Assembly: GCA_030268105.1 (NCBI GenBank)
Contig: BSDZ01000080.1
Coordinates: 5,753,501-5,817,500, forward strand
DNA length: 64,000 nt
Direction: 5' to 3'
DNA from: Volvox africanus
Taxonomy: Eukaryota; Chlorophyta; Chlorophyceae; Chlamydomonadales; Volvocaceae
The notes under the pieces were generated by a model. The model made no database searches. It worked only from the letters and a program-made list of their open reading frames with translations, and was not told where the DNA came from. Position 1 is the stretch's first letter. Every line of letters begins with the position of its first letter. A program made the position numbers and the translations under genes. Positions 22,501-35,221 of this stretch are shown piece after piece.

Positions 22501-25500
22501 GGCAGGGTGCCCCCATGTCGATGGTCGGTGACGACCCCAATTGTGACCTGCGAGCTGACCAGTAGCGGAGTTGACGCCTTAGTTGATTCGGCAGATTCCG
22601 CTGGATGCTGGTGGTGGGTGCTGAACCTGGGAAAACCACTGATTTCGGAGAAGTCGGCATGGGAGACTGGATGAGGGTGCCCCGAAACACCGGGGAAGGT
22701 AGGGACTGCCAGGTCAGTGGCCACGGGTGATGTACCCCCCTATCCTACACACAATAATGAACACCATCCATGACACATCACGGCCTGGAAGGATAGCAGC
22801 TCCACCGCACCTTCCCCTTCCGGCAGGTACCAGGACCCGTGTATTCGCCTTCCTCCCCGTGTTCACCATCTCACTCACCACTTGGCCGCCAGGTCAGCTC
22901 TCTCCGCCTCTGCCAGGTCCCTGCAGCCCCTCGCCGCCTCCGCCTCCTGCACTGCAAAGTAGGGGTACTCTCCCGCCATGAAGGCGAATAAAAATGCCGA
23001 CACAGCCAGGAATGACACGGTGAACAGGGGCCAGTGCTCCTCCATCCGGGCGGGAGTGCACCTGCAGGTAGGGCCATATCGGGCAGGGGCCCTCATGCGC
23101 AATTATAGCAATACCTATTTTATTTCATTAGGATGTCATATTTTCGCGCAAGAGGACTGAAACCAGGGCGCCAAACACGTTTAGAATGAATGAACGCGTT
23201 ATGCTCGCGACATGGTGGACTAGAGGAGCTTACGGGTCACACTGACTGACCGCATGTTGTACCATCATAATGACACGACAGTGGCACCTTCCCCCTGAAG
23301 ATAGGGCCTCCAACAGATGCCGCCTCCCGGTCTCCGCCGGCGGCGAGGTCTGAAGAATAGAACACACATACACATACAATCTGCAACAGCCTGTGTTTTT
23401 CTCCGCCCACTTGCCGTACCCTCGCCCCACGTTCGGTTCATCACTCTTTGTTCGTCCACCCACCCACCAGTCGAAAACGATGGTCCCGGTGATCATAAAT
23501 TCTGGAAAGAATGGTCGATCAGGGGACAAAGTCCGGTAATTTCATTAAGAGCGATCGGGGATTAAGATCATCGGACGGTGCAAAATGCAAAGCGGATTTG
23601 GATTTTCTATACACCTGAAAGGTGGACGATGAACGAGAGGAGGGGAAAGCATACACGGGAAGGCTAATGTCTGTTCCCTCGCGGACGGAAAGAATAGGGA
23701 CGAAAAGGAAAGGGAAGAATTGCTTCGCGAAATGGCGACTTTGGGTTTCGGGCATTAGCAAGATAAGGGTGGATCGAGAGCCGGTGATGCCGCCCAGGAG
23801 GTTATCACTCATGCGAGGAAGTGAAGTGACGCTGGGGTCAAAACAGCCACTGTGGAAGCCAAGGGGATGCGGATGACGTGCTTCCAAATGTTGCAGCAAC
23901 CGTCAGGATGTCCCCCACCTTGATGGGGCTTCTTATCTATGCAGGCAGAATTTGGGATGTACTTGCCACTCCCCGGCCTCCACCTTAACGTTCACCCGCC
24001 TTCTCTTTCCAATCTCTCATCTTGGACTCGATCACCCAACCGTCAAAGTCTTCCCTCACCCGCCTCCAGTCGCTCCCATAGGCTGGTCCACTGCCCAGCC
24101 ATCTTCTTCTCCATGTAATGCCGCAGCAGCAGGCGGTGTGGGTTGGCGGCCAGAAGCTTGTCCCAGGCACGGCGCTGAAGGGCCAGGCTCAGTGCAGCGA
24201 ACAACCGATCTGACGGGACCGAAGAAGGTTGGACATTGGACAAATACTTTGATTTTTAGCCATTTGCTTATTTATTGGTAAATTGGGATTGTTAATAGGC
24301 AGGACCATGGGACCATGGACGGGTGTTAACTGATGGGAGGTACCCATGCGATGTTTGTCTCCAACAATCAACTCGCAACCCTGGATCTTGGACCCCCCCC
24401 CGCACTCCAACGACCTAAGCGGTGGCGCTCAAACCCCATCACCCGCTGGTGCCGAGTCTTTGTCCGCCAATGTCCGCGCTCGGCGGTGCAGCAGGTGCAC
24501 CTCCCCCACTGCAGCAAGTGCCCTATGCCAGCGCTGCCGAGCCACCACTGATTGCGGCCGGGGACTGGTGGCCACCGGACTGGGCGGGGGCGATCTCTGG
24601 AGAGCGGGGCTGGAACCGGGCGAAGCAGTGGCTGCGGCACCGATGGCCGTGACCGTGGCCGTGCCGCCTCCGTACATGCCACTTCCGCAGCCGCCATTAA
24701 GCATCTCGGCAGCGATGGACGAACCCCAGGAGCCCCGTTGGGCCTGCTCGGTGTCGTACAGGAGACCATTGGCCCCGTCAGTGCCACCGCGGCTGCCATC
24801 GTACGAAACCCGGGAAAGTCGCTGCTGCTCGTCGACCTCACCCAGAGCGCAGCCACCACCGGTGGACGTCCAGACGGGGCCGCCGCCATCATCGCCGATG
24901 GAGCGGAAAGAGAGCTCCGCCGCCATTCGTGTGTGTAATAAGATCGACTGGTGCTGTCCATTATCTGGGACAGGGAGTGACGTTTGGGAGCCCAACACGC
25001 GGGTTTGGTTCCATTGCTCCTTGGGAGCCGCACTCTGCCGGTGCAGGTGTAACGGCGGGGTGTTAGTACCCGAACGACGGCGGAGCCCCTGGGCGTGGGT
25101 TGCAACGCTCATGGCGATCAGTGCAGACTGCAGCACGCCCTGCTGCTGCGGATGCTGTTGTGCGTCGGATTCAGGATGGTTGGAACTTATAGCAGCAGCA
25201 CCAGTAGCAGTGGTGGCACAGGCTGCGGGACGGGCTCCTTGCGAAGTGGTGAAGACTCGGGTGGCGGCCCCAACGGGGATGTGGACCGGGCGTGGCCGGG
25301 TGAAAGAGGCCGATCGGGACTGGGCCAGGAATTCCAAGGTGCCCTCCGCTTGGAGTGATGATGGCGTCTTCCCATCTTCCTCAAAGTTGCACTGCAGGCG
25401 GCCTCGAGGTGTGGGTGATACTTGATATATCGGGGGTGGCAGCGGGGGAGGAAGCATCACCTCTGGACGAGTTTTCTTTGCCGCCGCACAGGTGCAGGTC

Positions 25501-25823
25501 TCAGGAGAATAGCCTACGTTATTACTTTCACAAGACGTTGCCTCTGCAGCTTGACCAGTTAGCTTGATCAGTGTCTTGTGCTCCTCAGGCGCCTGGGTGG
25601 AGTCATCGCCAGCGAGGCTTCGGCACTTAGCGCCTCCTTCACCATCTGTGAGCTGCTCCTCTTCTCTTGATTCGAGTACATGTAGCTCAAGGGTTGGTCC
25701 TGGGAAGTCATAGCCCTGTTGCTGAGTGGACCCGTGTTTTGGTCGTGGCGAGCGAGATGCTGTAGCGACGCCCAGGGTTGGCACCCTGAAGGATAGCTCG
25801 CCGACACCGTGCCTGAGGCACAT
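19530..25823 (-). CDS. Rhomboid-family intramembrane serine protease with a long N-terminal extension
   Basis: Rhomboids cut transmembrane substrates within the bilayer using a Ser-His dyad. Exons: 25823-24443 (about 460 codons), 24209-24060, 23061-22879, 22266-22108, 21668-21485, 20743-20591 and 19736-19530. The join 24443/24209 is in phase (A then DRLFAAL). An exon between 24060 and 23061 is needed to restore phase and was not found. The first transmembrane segment is LFTVSFLAVSAFLFAFMAG. Next come QAYRWLTTHLLHTSFRHAAA and LGWQMEAKYGTARV, the usual W(R/L)LLT...H..N region. The catalytic serine lies in GCSGGTFGLLG and the histidine in NVSSMAHVGGLLCG, so the enzyme looks active. The N-terminal exon is low-complexity (Gly, Ala, Ser, Pro, Gln) and possibly disordered; its start at 25823 is the first ATG in the frame and is uncertain. 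The exon at 22266 lies partly within the dispersed segment copied into DDX1. Confidence 0.8.
22193..22753 (+). repeat. Dispersed segment, copy B (source locus inside the rhomboid gene)
   Basis: This is the partner of 8532-9095. The first 74 bp (22193-22266) are rhomboid coding sequence on the minus strand, next to a splice acceptor at 22267-22269; the rest is intron. Since the segment includes a functional exon here, this is probably the donor copy. Confidence 0.88.
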
Positions 25824-26432
25824 GGCGGGAAGTATGGAAAGCTTCGGATAACACAAATAAGTTTCTTTCGTAGCCAAGGGAAAGGCATTGGCGGAAATCG
25901 TAGGCGGTGTATAATATCCATTCTACCACTCGAATTTGTGTAGAAGCATGCGAAAGCAGGAATGAAATAACGTATTAAGGCTCACCATGGCGACAAAGTG
26001 GAACCAGGATTTTGGCTTGTTAATTCCAGTCGGACGTTTACGTGCCCAGATTGATTATCAGCAAGAAGCAGCCCTCCTCGAGGCTGACCCGGCGGGTCGC
26101 GTGCATTTTGCTGCTGCATTTGCGCTTCGCAAAATAGAAGTTAAAAGGTATATTTTAGTACAGCTTGCAAATTTCTATGCTTTTGTGCTTTGCTTAGATG
26201 AGTTTCTGTGCTCAGTCCGCAATGACGCCAAGCACGATGCTGCAGCGGGTGCAGCCTGCTTGTGGAATTGCCGATGGCCTAGTAACTATACTAGCATAAC
26301 TACCAATATTAACTTTTGAAAATAATATATCTATAGATATATTGAGAGAGAATGCAAATAGTTGCTTGGCGTCCAGTGAAATGTGCGATTTAACCGACTG
26401 AGCAATGCAACATTATAAGAAGGAGGACAGTA
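25824..26432. promoter_or_regulatory. Divergent intergenic region, rhomboid gene and DDX31
   Basis: Both genes start outwards from this 609-bp interval. It contains an AT-rich core (26285-26345, with atatatctatagatatatt) and an opening (25987-26319, plus) that has no motif I recognise. Confidence 0.4.
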
Positions 26433-29400
26433 ATGGACGACGATTTGGAATTAAATATAGCTGTACCAGTCACACCCAAAACACGTCCAAGTAAGCCCTC
26501 GAAAACTGCGAGCTCTGGGAAGGACGGCGGCGCGAAACGACGAGGCGACAGCACTAAGGCGGCCCCAACGCCGGCAACGGGTAACCAGGCTAATGGGAAA
26601 ATCTTGAAGTCCAAGACGTCTGGCTTTCAGCTGCGCGACAGCAATTTGCCCAACACGTGTCAACGGCACTCCGCTGGCCATGACAAGAAGTGGCCTGGCA
26701 CAGCCAAACTGGGACTAAAGTCCCTTAAGCAGCTAAATTCAGTTAACGAAAAGTTGAATCGTGTCCAGCACCGGCCTGGGAAGGAGCGCTTCAAGCGGTC
26801 AGGTGGGTGGTCGCCCTTTTTTTGTGTCTGGCCTGGCCGAGGGCCCAGCAATATTTTGGGGGCTGGACATGGGCGACCACTGCAATGGATTATGATCCAG
26901 AGTTTGGAACTGCACTTGCCGGTGCGGTAATCTGAGCCGGCGGTGCACATTGCACCGGAATTAATGTTTGGTTATGCAACCCAACCCCAACCCATGCACG
27001 CTGCTCCGACAGGGACACCCCCTGCCCTATCCACCCGCGAGTATTGTCCAACCCATAACAGCGCAATTCCACGTCGCCTTACCATTTTCCGCTTCCCGTC
27101 GAGCTGGGGGATCATTCGATTTCGGCCCTGTTCTGCCTCCTTCCTGCTTCCTTGTCCGTAGTCCACCTCCTCTGATCCTTTCCCCCCATCCATTAGCACT
27201 ACTCCTTCCTATCGCCTAATTTTCTGTTATAAACATTACCGCCGCCATCACGAGGGCTTTCAGATGGCTTTCCGTCCTTTACATCCCCACTATTTTGCCC
27301 TGCCGTTTACTTCCTGCAGCTGGAGGTGGAGGTACCGACCCAGATGACCCCGAGGAATTAATGCGCGCCCCAGAACCCGAGGAGGAGCAGGAGGACGACC
27401 TGCGCGCAGTCATGTCACTGATGGCCCAGCGGGAGAAGGCACTGCGGCAGGAGGAGCAGCAAGCGGCAGCAGCCAGGGGCGGAAAGGGTGCCAGGGTACC
27501 GGCGGCGGTGAGTGGCTGTGGGCAGTTATGTGGTCAAGGAGCGGGGTTCGCGGTGCTCGGAGCGCCCGACTTGGCACGGGTACGGTCCCTAGCACAGATA
27601 CGTAATTACATATACAGGCAAGGGTACGGATACGGGCGCAGCACTAATGTAATTGTGTTTGAAATGGGACTATGTGCAGGGACTAGGTATTGATCAGACG
27701 GGATTTCTCCGTCCCTTCCTGCATCATGATTTTGCAGGAACGTGAGGGTGTGGTGGAATTCGATGACGATGATGGCGATGGCGGCTTCCGCAAGCGCCGT
27801 CGGCTCAATGGCCTCGCCGACGGCGGCGGTGGTGGAGGCAGCGGCGGCGCTGCTGCATCAGTTCCCAAGCCCAAGGGTCGCGGCAACTACATCCCTGGAA
27901 GCCTGGTACATGCGGTTGCGAACGCCACTGCAGCCGGTGCCGGTGGCGCTAACGGCGCAGCTGCTAGCAGCGGCGGCGGCAGCGAGTGGCTGGAGCTTGG
28001 TTTGGCGGCGTCGCTTGGGGAGGATCTAACCACATTGGGTTTTGTATCGCCCACTCCAATTCAGCGGGCGGTGCTGCCGGTGCTAATGGCGGGTAGGGAT
28101 GCGCTGGTGAAGGCGCAAACGGGGTCGGGTAAGACGCTGAGCTACCTGCTGCCCATCATTAACAATCTGCAGGTGATTGGGGAGATTGGGGGGCGCCGGA
28201 TGGTAGGGGGATGGGAATGTACGATGCAATAGGCAAAAGGAAGGCAGGTGGTCAACTTAGAAACAGCAGAAGGGATACAGTGGCTTATGAAAGTGTATAA
28301 TAGGAAGTATATATGTAATGAAAGTATTTATATGTGTAAATGTGTGTATACCGGGACAAGAGGGAAGAAGAAAGAGACTGGATGCACTGTCCAAAGGGAA
28401 GGTGTTTCCTGATCCCTTACTGAGCTCTTATCGACCCTTTATGTGACACCCTGGATAAGGCTTAAGCGCCCGCGGGCTTCTGTGCCCATCTCCGTCTCCT
28501 TTGTGAAACGTAGCTCCTTCTTCGGCCCCGCTGCGTTTACATTGCCCCCTAGGCCCAGCAGCCCCGCATCACCCGGGCCGATGGCACGTTCGCACTGATG
28601 CTGGCTCCCACTCGAGAGCTCTGCATCCAGGTATACGACGTAGCCGCTATTCTGTTGAGGCGCTACCACTGGCTCGTTCCCGGGTTGCTGATTGGCGGGG
28701 AGAACAGACAGCATGAGAAAGCGCGGCTGCGGAAGGGGATGGCGGTGCTGGTGGCAAGTCCGGGCCGACTTCTGGACCACCTGGAGAGCACTGCCGCGTT
28801 CAAGACCTGTGAGTGCGTTGGGAGAGAAGGAAGTAGGATTGTGACCAGGAATACTATTGAGGCCATGTGCTATCACTCCATTTTCTACAGAAGGAAATAG
28901 CATGATGATGTCCAAGAGGTGCCAGCTTTCACAACAGAGTACGGAGGATTCCAGCAAGGGGGAATGTGAATCTGCGACGCGATGGAAGATTCTCATGGTA
29001 TATCTATATATACCATATGTGTGGTGTGTGTAATAGCTCCTGGGAGTTGGAAGATTGCAGACTCGAGAGGAGGATGGACCTCGGATCCAGAAGGGAGGGA
29101 GTGATGATTAGAGTCATGAGAAGGCCATGCGGGTTGAGGGGTCGCGGATAGGGTTAAATCTTCAAGGGCATTTTCGGATAAGGGGTCGAAGTCTGCAGGG
29201 GAGGGGTGTTGATGGAGGGGGAGCACGTCGCAGTACCTTAATGCGATTGAGCGATGCCGCCTCTCCCTCTCCAGATGGGTAAGGGCTTACACCTTCCCAT
29301 CGGCCCCGTACCAACCTCTCCGCTCACCCGTTCGTGCTGCATGTGATGCACATTCATATCCTGCCTATGTCACAAGGCGCAAGGACGCGCTATTCCAGAT

Positions 29401-32400
29401 CTCTGGCTCTTCCATATCGGAGGGCCTTAGGCACCAAGATACTTTGTCCGCATACCTTGCCTGGGACACTCCCTTGTGCCGCTCACGCAGCTGAGCTGCG
29501 GTGGCTGGTTCTGGACGAGGCCGACCGGCTGCTGGACCTGGGCTTCGAAGACAAGCTGCGGCGGATTACGGAGCAGCTTAACAAACGCTCCGGAAGGGGA
29601 ATCGGAGCGGCGGCAGGAGCGGCCGAGCAGCAGCGGAGAAAGAGACAGCGTCAGAAACAAAATGATCAGGAAATCGAGCGTGTTGATGAGAATGAGGATG
29701 ATCAAGAGGAGGAAGGAATGCCTGGCGGACGCAGCGGCGGGAGGGAAGAGGAGGATGGCAGGAAACAACGAATTCAATGCTCTGAGGCGAGTGCTGGCCG
29801 TCATGATGGGGCCCGGAGTGAGGGTGGGGATCAATCCAGCCGGCGGCAGACTGTGTTGCTCAGCGCCACCTTGCACAAGCAGCTGGAGGTGCTGGCGGAA
29901 CTATCCCTGCAGGAGCCCGCAGTGGTCGGCTTTGAAGTGCGCATGGTGAGGAGGGTAGAGAGGGCTAACTGTATGGACCTCAACATGTGTGGACGAGCTC
30001 AGGAGTCAGGATGAATTCACCGGTTTTATAAGCAGTGTGCCCTACACTTGTGTCCTTTGGCGCGTCTCGCTAGTACACGCACCGTATCTCTCTTCAAGAG
30101 CAGGCACCCTCTCGACCACGAGCAATATTAGACTGGATTGTCCCACCTTTTCCCATCTTGCACTCTCATTTCCCACTACGCACATGAGCGTCCACCCGTT
30201 TTGCCATTATGTCCGGTCCTGCTGCCACCGCAGACCGGAGAGGGCCTTAAATTACGTGCTGCTGGCGTGGCTGGCGGCTGCGGCGTGGAAGACGATGACC
30301 CGCTGTCCCGCTACAGCCTCCCCGCGAGCCTTCGCCAGTCGTGGATGGAGGTCCCTGCCAAAGAACGGTTGGTGGCGCTGGCCGCGCTACTGCGAAGCCG
30401 CGTGGCCCGGCGGCGGGTGGGCGGAAGCAAGGTGGTGGTGTTCGTGGCCTCGTGCGACGAAGTGGAATTTTTACATCACCTATTGGGGGACATGTGGGAG
30501 GCGTCTGCGGGGGCGCAGTTGCTGCCCCCATCTGTCAGGCTGTTCAAGCTGCACGGGGATATGCCGCAGGCGGAGCGCACGGAAACGTTTGCAGGCTTCT
30601 CGCAGGTGTGTCAGTCAGTTGCGCCCTCCCCTTCAAATGCGACATCTCGTATGCCTTGTATCGCCCCTCGCCTTGAGTGCTGTGTCGATGCCCCCAGTTT
30701 GATGTTGTCCTCGTAATTGTGCTGCTCAGGGTTTAGAAAGGCGCAACCTTTTTGACGCTAAACAGTCATGAACGGCACTTTTGCGGTCCCCTACACTCTC
30801 ATTGCATTGGGCAATCAAATCAACAATCGCAGGAAGGCGATGGTGTGTTGCTTTGCACGGATGTGGCTGCTCGCGGACTCGACTTCCCAAACGTCACCAC
30901 AATCATACAGTATGACGTACCGGGAGCTCCATCAGAGTAAGGACGGGAGTCTGGGCCTCAAAGCAAGCAGGGCTGCATATGTTGTCTCTGCGCCCAACAC
31001 TTCATCCAAAATGTGTTGATGCGGCGCCTCACTGAGCGACCCGGGGTAGCAGCACAATGACCTCCGTACCTAGCTAGTTTCTCGGCCCGTGCCTGTCGAC
31101 TGAATGGATTGCTTGAAGACCCTGCCGTCAAAACTGTTACCTGTATACATATATCATGGTTTTAGATATTCATGGTGCTACTGCTTAATATGCTCTCCTG
31201 GCCCTGAAGGGTACGTGGTGGGCGTGTGGGTCGCGGGGTCTGCTGCCCCGCTTTCCCGCACTGCCACCATCTTAACTGACATGCCTCACAGATATTCGGG
31301 ACGTAGATTTACATAGAGGCAAGCAAATGCGCACATGGGCATTTGGAGATCCGGTAAATAGTATTGAGCAGCAGCAATAGAGATGTACAGATTAAAATAA
31401 CCCGGCAAGAAGCAGCAAAGTGATGTGAGGTGGGCAGCCATCACGTACCAGCCATATGCCCTTTGCATACAGAAGTTGTTAAAATAGGCAAGGGCAGCTA
31501 TTCCTGCGCCATCTGATAATTTTTGCTTTGAGAAGCAATCCACATCCTCCATAATGGTAATAATAATGTCAATAGTGATGGTATGCCGGTGATAGCCTGG
31601 CGGGAGAACTGAGGGGTGCCAGAGCCTCCATCCCCTGTATGCCCGCACCACTGCTCCATATACACCACCCCCATTAGTCCTTCGATATGCGCCTCCCTCG
31701 GCTCCTTCAGACATCCCCTTCTCCATCCTCATCCTGCTCGTTGCCCCACTGGTGAGGGCCCTTGCATGAGGAAGCCCCACTGCCCTTGCGCTTTTTTAAT
31801 GTAATCCCGTGCAATCCTCTATCGTGATGGCAGCTGATGTCTTGTCAAACGGTCCTGACAAAATACCAGCTATAGCAAAAACCGTAGGGCCCTATGCGGA
31901 AATGCAAGCTGCCCGAGCAGCAAGCTATACTTAGGGTGAGGCACACAAATGGTTCAGCGGGGCATGCCTGGTTAAGCTGAGGATGATTGGCAGCCGGAGA
32001 ATATCACATGCTTGTTGCATCTTGCGTATGGAGGGGTGTGCCTGGCCGGAATCTAGCATGCAATTGGATACTGTCCGAACCACATCTGTATATTTTACTC
32101 CCTTTTTGATTGTAACATTTACGTACTTGAAAGGCTCGACTTCACTGCGTCTGGATATTGACTGAACCCCATCGAATCACAATACTTTGGGAACCCCCTT
32201 GCCCGTATGTGCATACCGTTACACCTGCATCTAGATACGTACTTAGACCTGCCCCATTGCCACACCTGGATACTGCCTAACCACATATAAGTTGAGAGCC
32301 GCAAAGGCCTCTCGAGATGCTGAGAAGGTGCTTCTGCGCAGTTGTATCTGGATTTCATTGTGGATCCTCTTAGTCACGTCTGGGTACCCATAAGCCGCAT

Positions 32401-33437
32401 CTGGACCCCCCGTAACCACATCTAGATATGAAAGAATGTTATTAGATACCGGTGCGGCCTCCTCTTTCCAATATTTAAGTGCAAAGTAAAATGATATCAA
32501 CAGCCAGGTGCTCTACCGCATCTGAGGCCCGTTGATACTCACCGGAACAACTGACAACGGAAGTAAGAGGCCTGGCCCATTTGACCTGGTAGCAGGCCCT
32601 TCACATATAGGACTTGTTACTGTCGCTGTTGTTAGCTGATGTCGTAATCGTGGATAATATCTTTTATATCTTTTAGTTATGACCCTTTTATATCCTAATA
32701 TCTGTTAGGCAGTTTTATTATTTTAGGTAGCTAATAACTTCACTTCATCAGCTAATAACATGGTAGCAAAAATTATTATAATATATTTACTTGTCTGTAA
32801 ATATTCGATTCATTTGTTGCGACATTGCTAAACCACTGCCGTTCTGATCGGATCATGGTCTGGCAACCGCAGGTATGTGCACCGAGTGGGCCGCTCCGCA
32901 CGCATGGGCGCCGCGGGGGAAGCCGTACTGCTGCTCATGCCACACGAGATACCATATGTCAACTTGCTGCGTTCTCGCGGCGTGCTCCTAGAGCAGGTGC
33001 AGCTGGACAAGCTAGCGCGCTGGATGCCCGCTCCGCAGCCAGACCAAGTACGGCTGGTCAAAGGCAAAAGCAGCAATTCCAGGGACAGCGGCGGTGCCAG
33101 CGGCGGTGCTGCCAGACAGTTGGCTCAGCAGCTTCATCGCCACGTATCGATGGCTGTGTCACATGACCCTCACGCCGCTAAGTTAGCGAACAACGCATAT
33201 CGTTCCTTTGTGCGAGCCTATGCTACTCACTCCGGTGACGTCAAGCGTGTCTTCGCAGTGCGGAATTTGCACCTGGGTCACGTTGCGCACTCCTTCTGTC
33301 TTATTGAAACGCCAACGAGGCTGGGCAGCTCGGCCTCAGCGGCAGACCGTAAGCGCCGCAAATGGGAGGCGGCAGCTACACAGAAGGAGGAGCGGCGGCG
33401 GAAGATGAAGCGGGCTGCACAGCGGGTCTCCGCTTGA
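26433..33437 (+). CDS. DDX31: DEAD-box RNA helicase DDX31/DBP7, complete, 8 exons, about 914 aa
   Basis: A nucleolar ATP-dependent helicase needed for 60S ribosomal subunit assembly in yeast (Dbp7). Exons, all in phase: 26433-26802, 27320-27507, 27738-28172, 28553-28808, 29491-29945, 30234-30605, 30833-30936 and 32873-33437. The basic N-terminus is followed by an acidic stretch (EEEQEDD, then [11 protein letters not shown]) and a Gly/Ala-rich linker. The core shows [11 protein letters not shown] (Q motif), [64 protein letters not shown] and [12 protein letters not shown]. The C-terminus carries the DDX31/Dbp7 signature [14 protein letters not shown] then [15 protein letters not shown]. Between DEAD and SAT a charged Q/R/E-rich insert of roughly 90 residues makes the protein longer than usual. 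The last intron is 1.9 kb, by far the longest. Confidence 0.95.
32079..32432. repeat. Degenerate repeats of a catctggatac-type unit
   Basis: Within the last DDX31 intron, variants of c(g/a)tctggata, often near taaccacat or tgaacc, recur at irregular spacing (for example near 32085, 32148, 32228, 32265, 32342, 32378, 32396 and 32420). They look like an old, decayed minisatellite. Confidence 0.5.
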
Positions 33438-33975
33438 GAGAGTTGGAAGTGCCAGGAAGTGTTGGCTGCTAGGGGTACAGAGCCGGATGTGCAGGCGTTC
33501 AGGGGAAGCCGGTGCGCTTGACCCGTATGGCTGGCTATATCACAAGCGAAGGTTTGGGGGCGGTAGGCTGGGTTCGTTGCGTCCGATTTCCCCTGCAGCG
33601 AAGTCGCGCTTTTCTGTATGTAACCTCAGTTCAAGATAATCAAGAAGAGGTGCTGGCCGCGTGTATAGGCCAAACCGGCTTGTGTTGGTCCCGACGTCTC
33701 TTGAGGGCAACTCGCGCGTGGTCATGCTCTGATTTCTTCTTCTGGTCGGTAGTGAGGCTGCAGCGTGGTTTTACGCATCCAGGTGGTCTGTTTTGGTTTT
33801 GACCTTAACATAATTGTTTTTTTACGCTAGATAGTGATATTGCATGCGTGCTACAAAGTATGACTCTCGACCACCTGCAGTCAATTCCTGACTGCAGCCG
33901 CCATTGGGCCACCTTGCCCTCGTTGTCAAAATTCCCTCCTCTTTAATAATGAGAGTTTCTACCTGCTTTAATTAG
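33438..33975. other. Intergenic, no recognised gene
   Basis: DDX31 3' flank. I see no supported coding exon. Confidence 0.4.
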
Positions 33976-35221
33976 GTCAGCCAAATCGCGCAGACCTTAA
34001 GGTCCACAGTGCCCGTGCGGCTAAATCCGTCAGAGAAGCTTACTCTGGATAAGTGGCTTTGGCAGCTTTGCAAATTACACTTTTTCCGACAGCGACGTGA
34101 TCAGGTACCTTCCTGGGGTTATGGACTGCCGCTGCTGTATCTATCTTTTAGGCCCCCGGAGGTACAGGGTGCGGGACCACGGAGAAGCACAGGGCCCCAC
34201 GTTGCCTGGCTGGATTTGTCCGTCGTGTTATTCGCGCTGCCAGTGCTGGCGCCAGTGGGATCACTTTTCGCCAGAGGGAAAGGGGTTGAGATAGGCCCTG
34301 TCGTAGCACGCAGGAAGCAGCTAGGTTTGGTAGGGCGCAGCTTGGGAGCTGTAGCTGTCAGTTCGCTCTGGGGTTATGTCTGGACGTGAGGGCCGTCTGA
34401 GTGCACACCCTGCGCTGAGGAGGTAACTCTTTAGCGGCCAATGCCGGGTTTAGCTTGGTACGATATCGACGTGCAGCGGTGGTAGCCAGATGCTACTAAA
34501 TTCATCTAAACATCTAAACACTAAAAAACCCTAAGAAACCACCACTAGCGGTGGTACTTTCGGTTTTAAGTTGGCATCAGCACAGCGGTCCTTCGTGCCT
34601 GAAATCTTGTGAGGGACTGGGTAAGGAGGGTGTATTTGCGCAGGCTTTAAGCTAGATCGCGTAGCAGCAGCCCACGTGTGCTAGTAGTGACCCGCTGGTG
34701 TACGACGCGTGCGGCACCAGGCACGCCCGGTTACCCCTTTAATTGGCTTACGCCTTCCAGTGAGTAGACACTTCATGGTTCGTGAGGCACTTTGGTTACT
34801 TTTATAGGCTGCATATTCAAGCTCGGATGAAATTCAGCGTTTCTAATATGTGCATTATATGGTCTGTGGTTTACCGAAGTCAGTAGATCTCATCGATCGT
34901 GCCCATGATGGCTTTCCAGGCTAGCCAAGCTGTAATGAAAGGTTGGTGACGGTTCCCGGTAGGGAGGTAGGCAACACAGATTGGAAATGGACAGACTGTG
35001 AGACTGGCCGAGTCCTCTGTGCCAGGTAGAGGCATCAACGGCTTTGTGTGCAGCCCGACATCCTGCATAGCCTCTCACGAAGGCATCGAGTTAACACACG
35101 CGCGTTTTTTCTGCAGGGTTACGTGCTGTCATTCGTCCGCGCCGACGGCCTGGAAGTGGGGTCGTGGTGGCCAATTATGGAGCAAAGCTGTCGTGGTAGC
35201 CGATACGTAGCGTTGCACTGA
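33976..35221 (+). CDS. Possible unidentified gene, two well-formed exons seen
   Basis: The first candidate exon, 33976-34104, is bounded by attag and caggtacc, is 43 codons, and reads VSQIAQTLRSTVPVRLNPSE then KLTLDKWLWQLCKLHFFRQ. The last candidate exon, 35117-35221, follows a good pyrimidine-rich acceptor (ttttttctgcag). It reads GYVLSFVRADGLEVGSWWP and ends at TGA. The start, the middle exons and the linkage of these two exons are not established. The DKWLW string recalls the start of S4 RNA-binding domains, but the rest does not fit, so I make no functional call. Confidence 0.35.

Noticed and set aside
24346..25425. 359-codon plus-strand open frame
   Set aside because: It overlaps the longer minus-strand frame that joins the rhomboid core in phase. 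Its Cys/Pro/Arg-rich composition looks like an antisense shadow of GC-rich coding DNA.
34009..34389. S4 domain (Hsp15-like) protein suggested by TLDKWLW
   Set aside because: Only seven residues resemble the motif, and the sequence after the splice donor at 34105 is intronic. The match does not extend.
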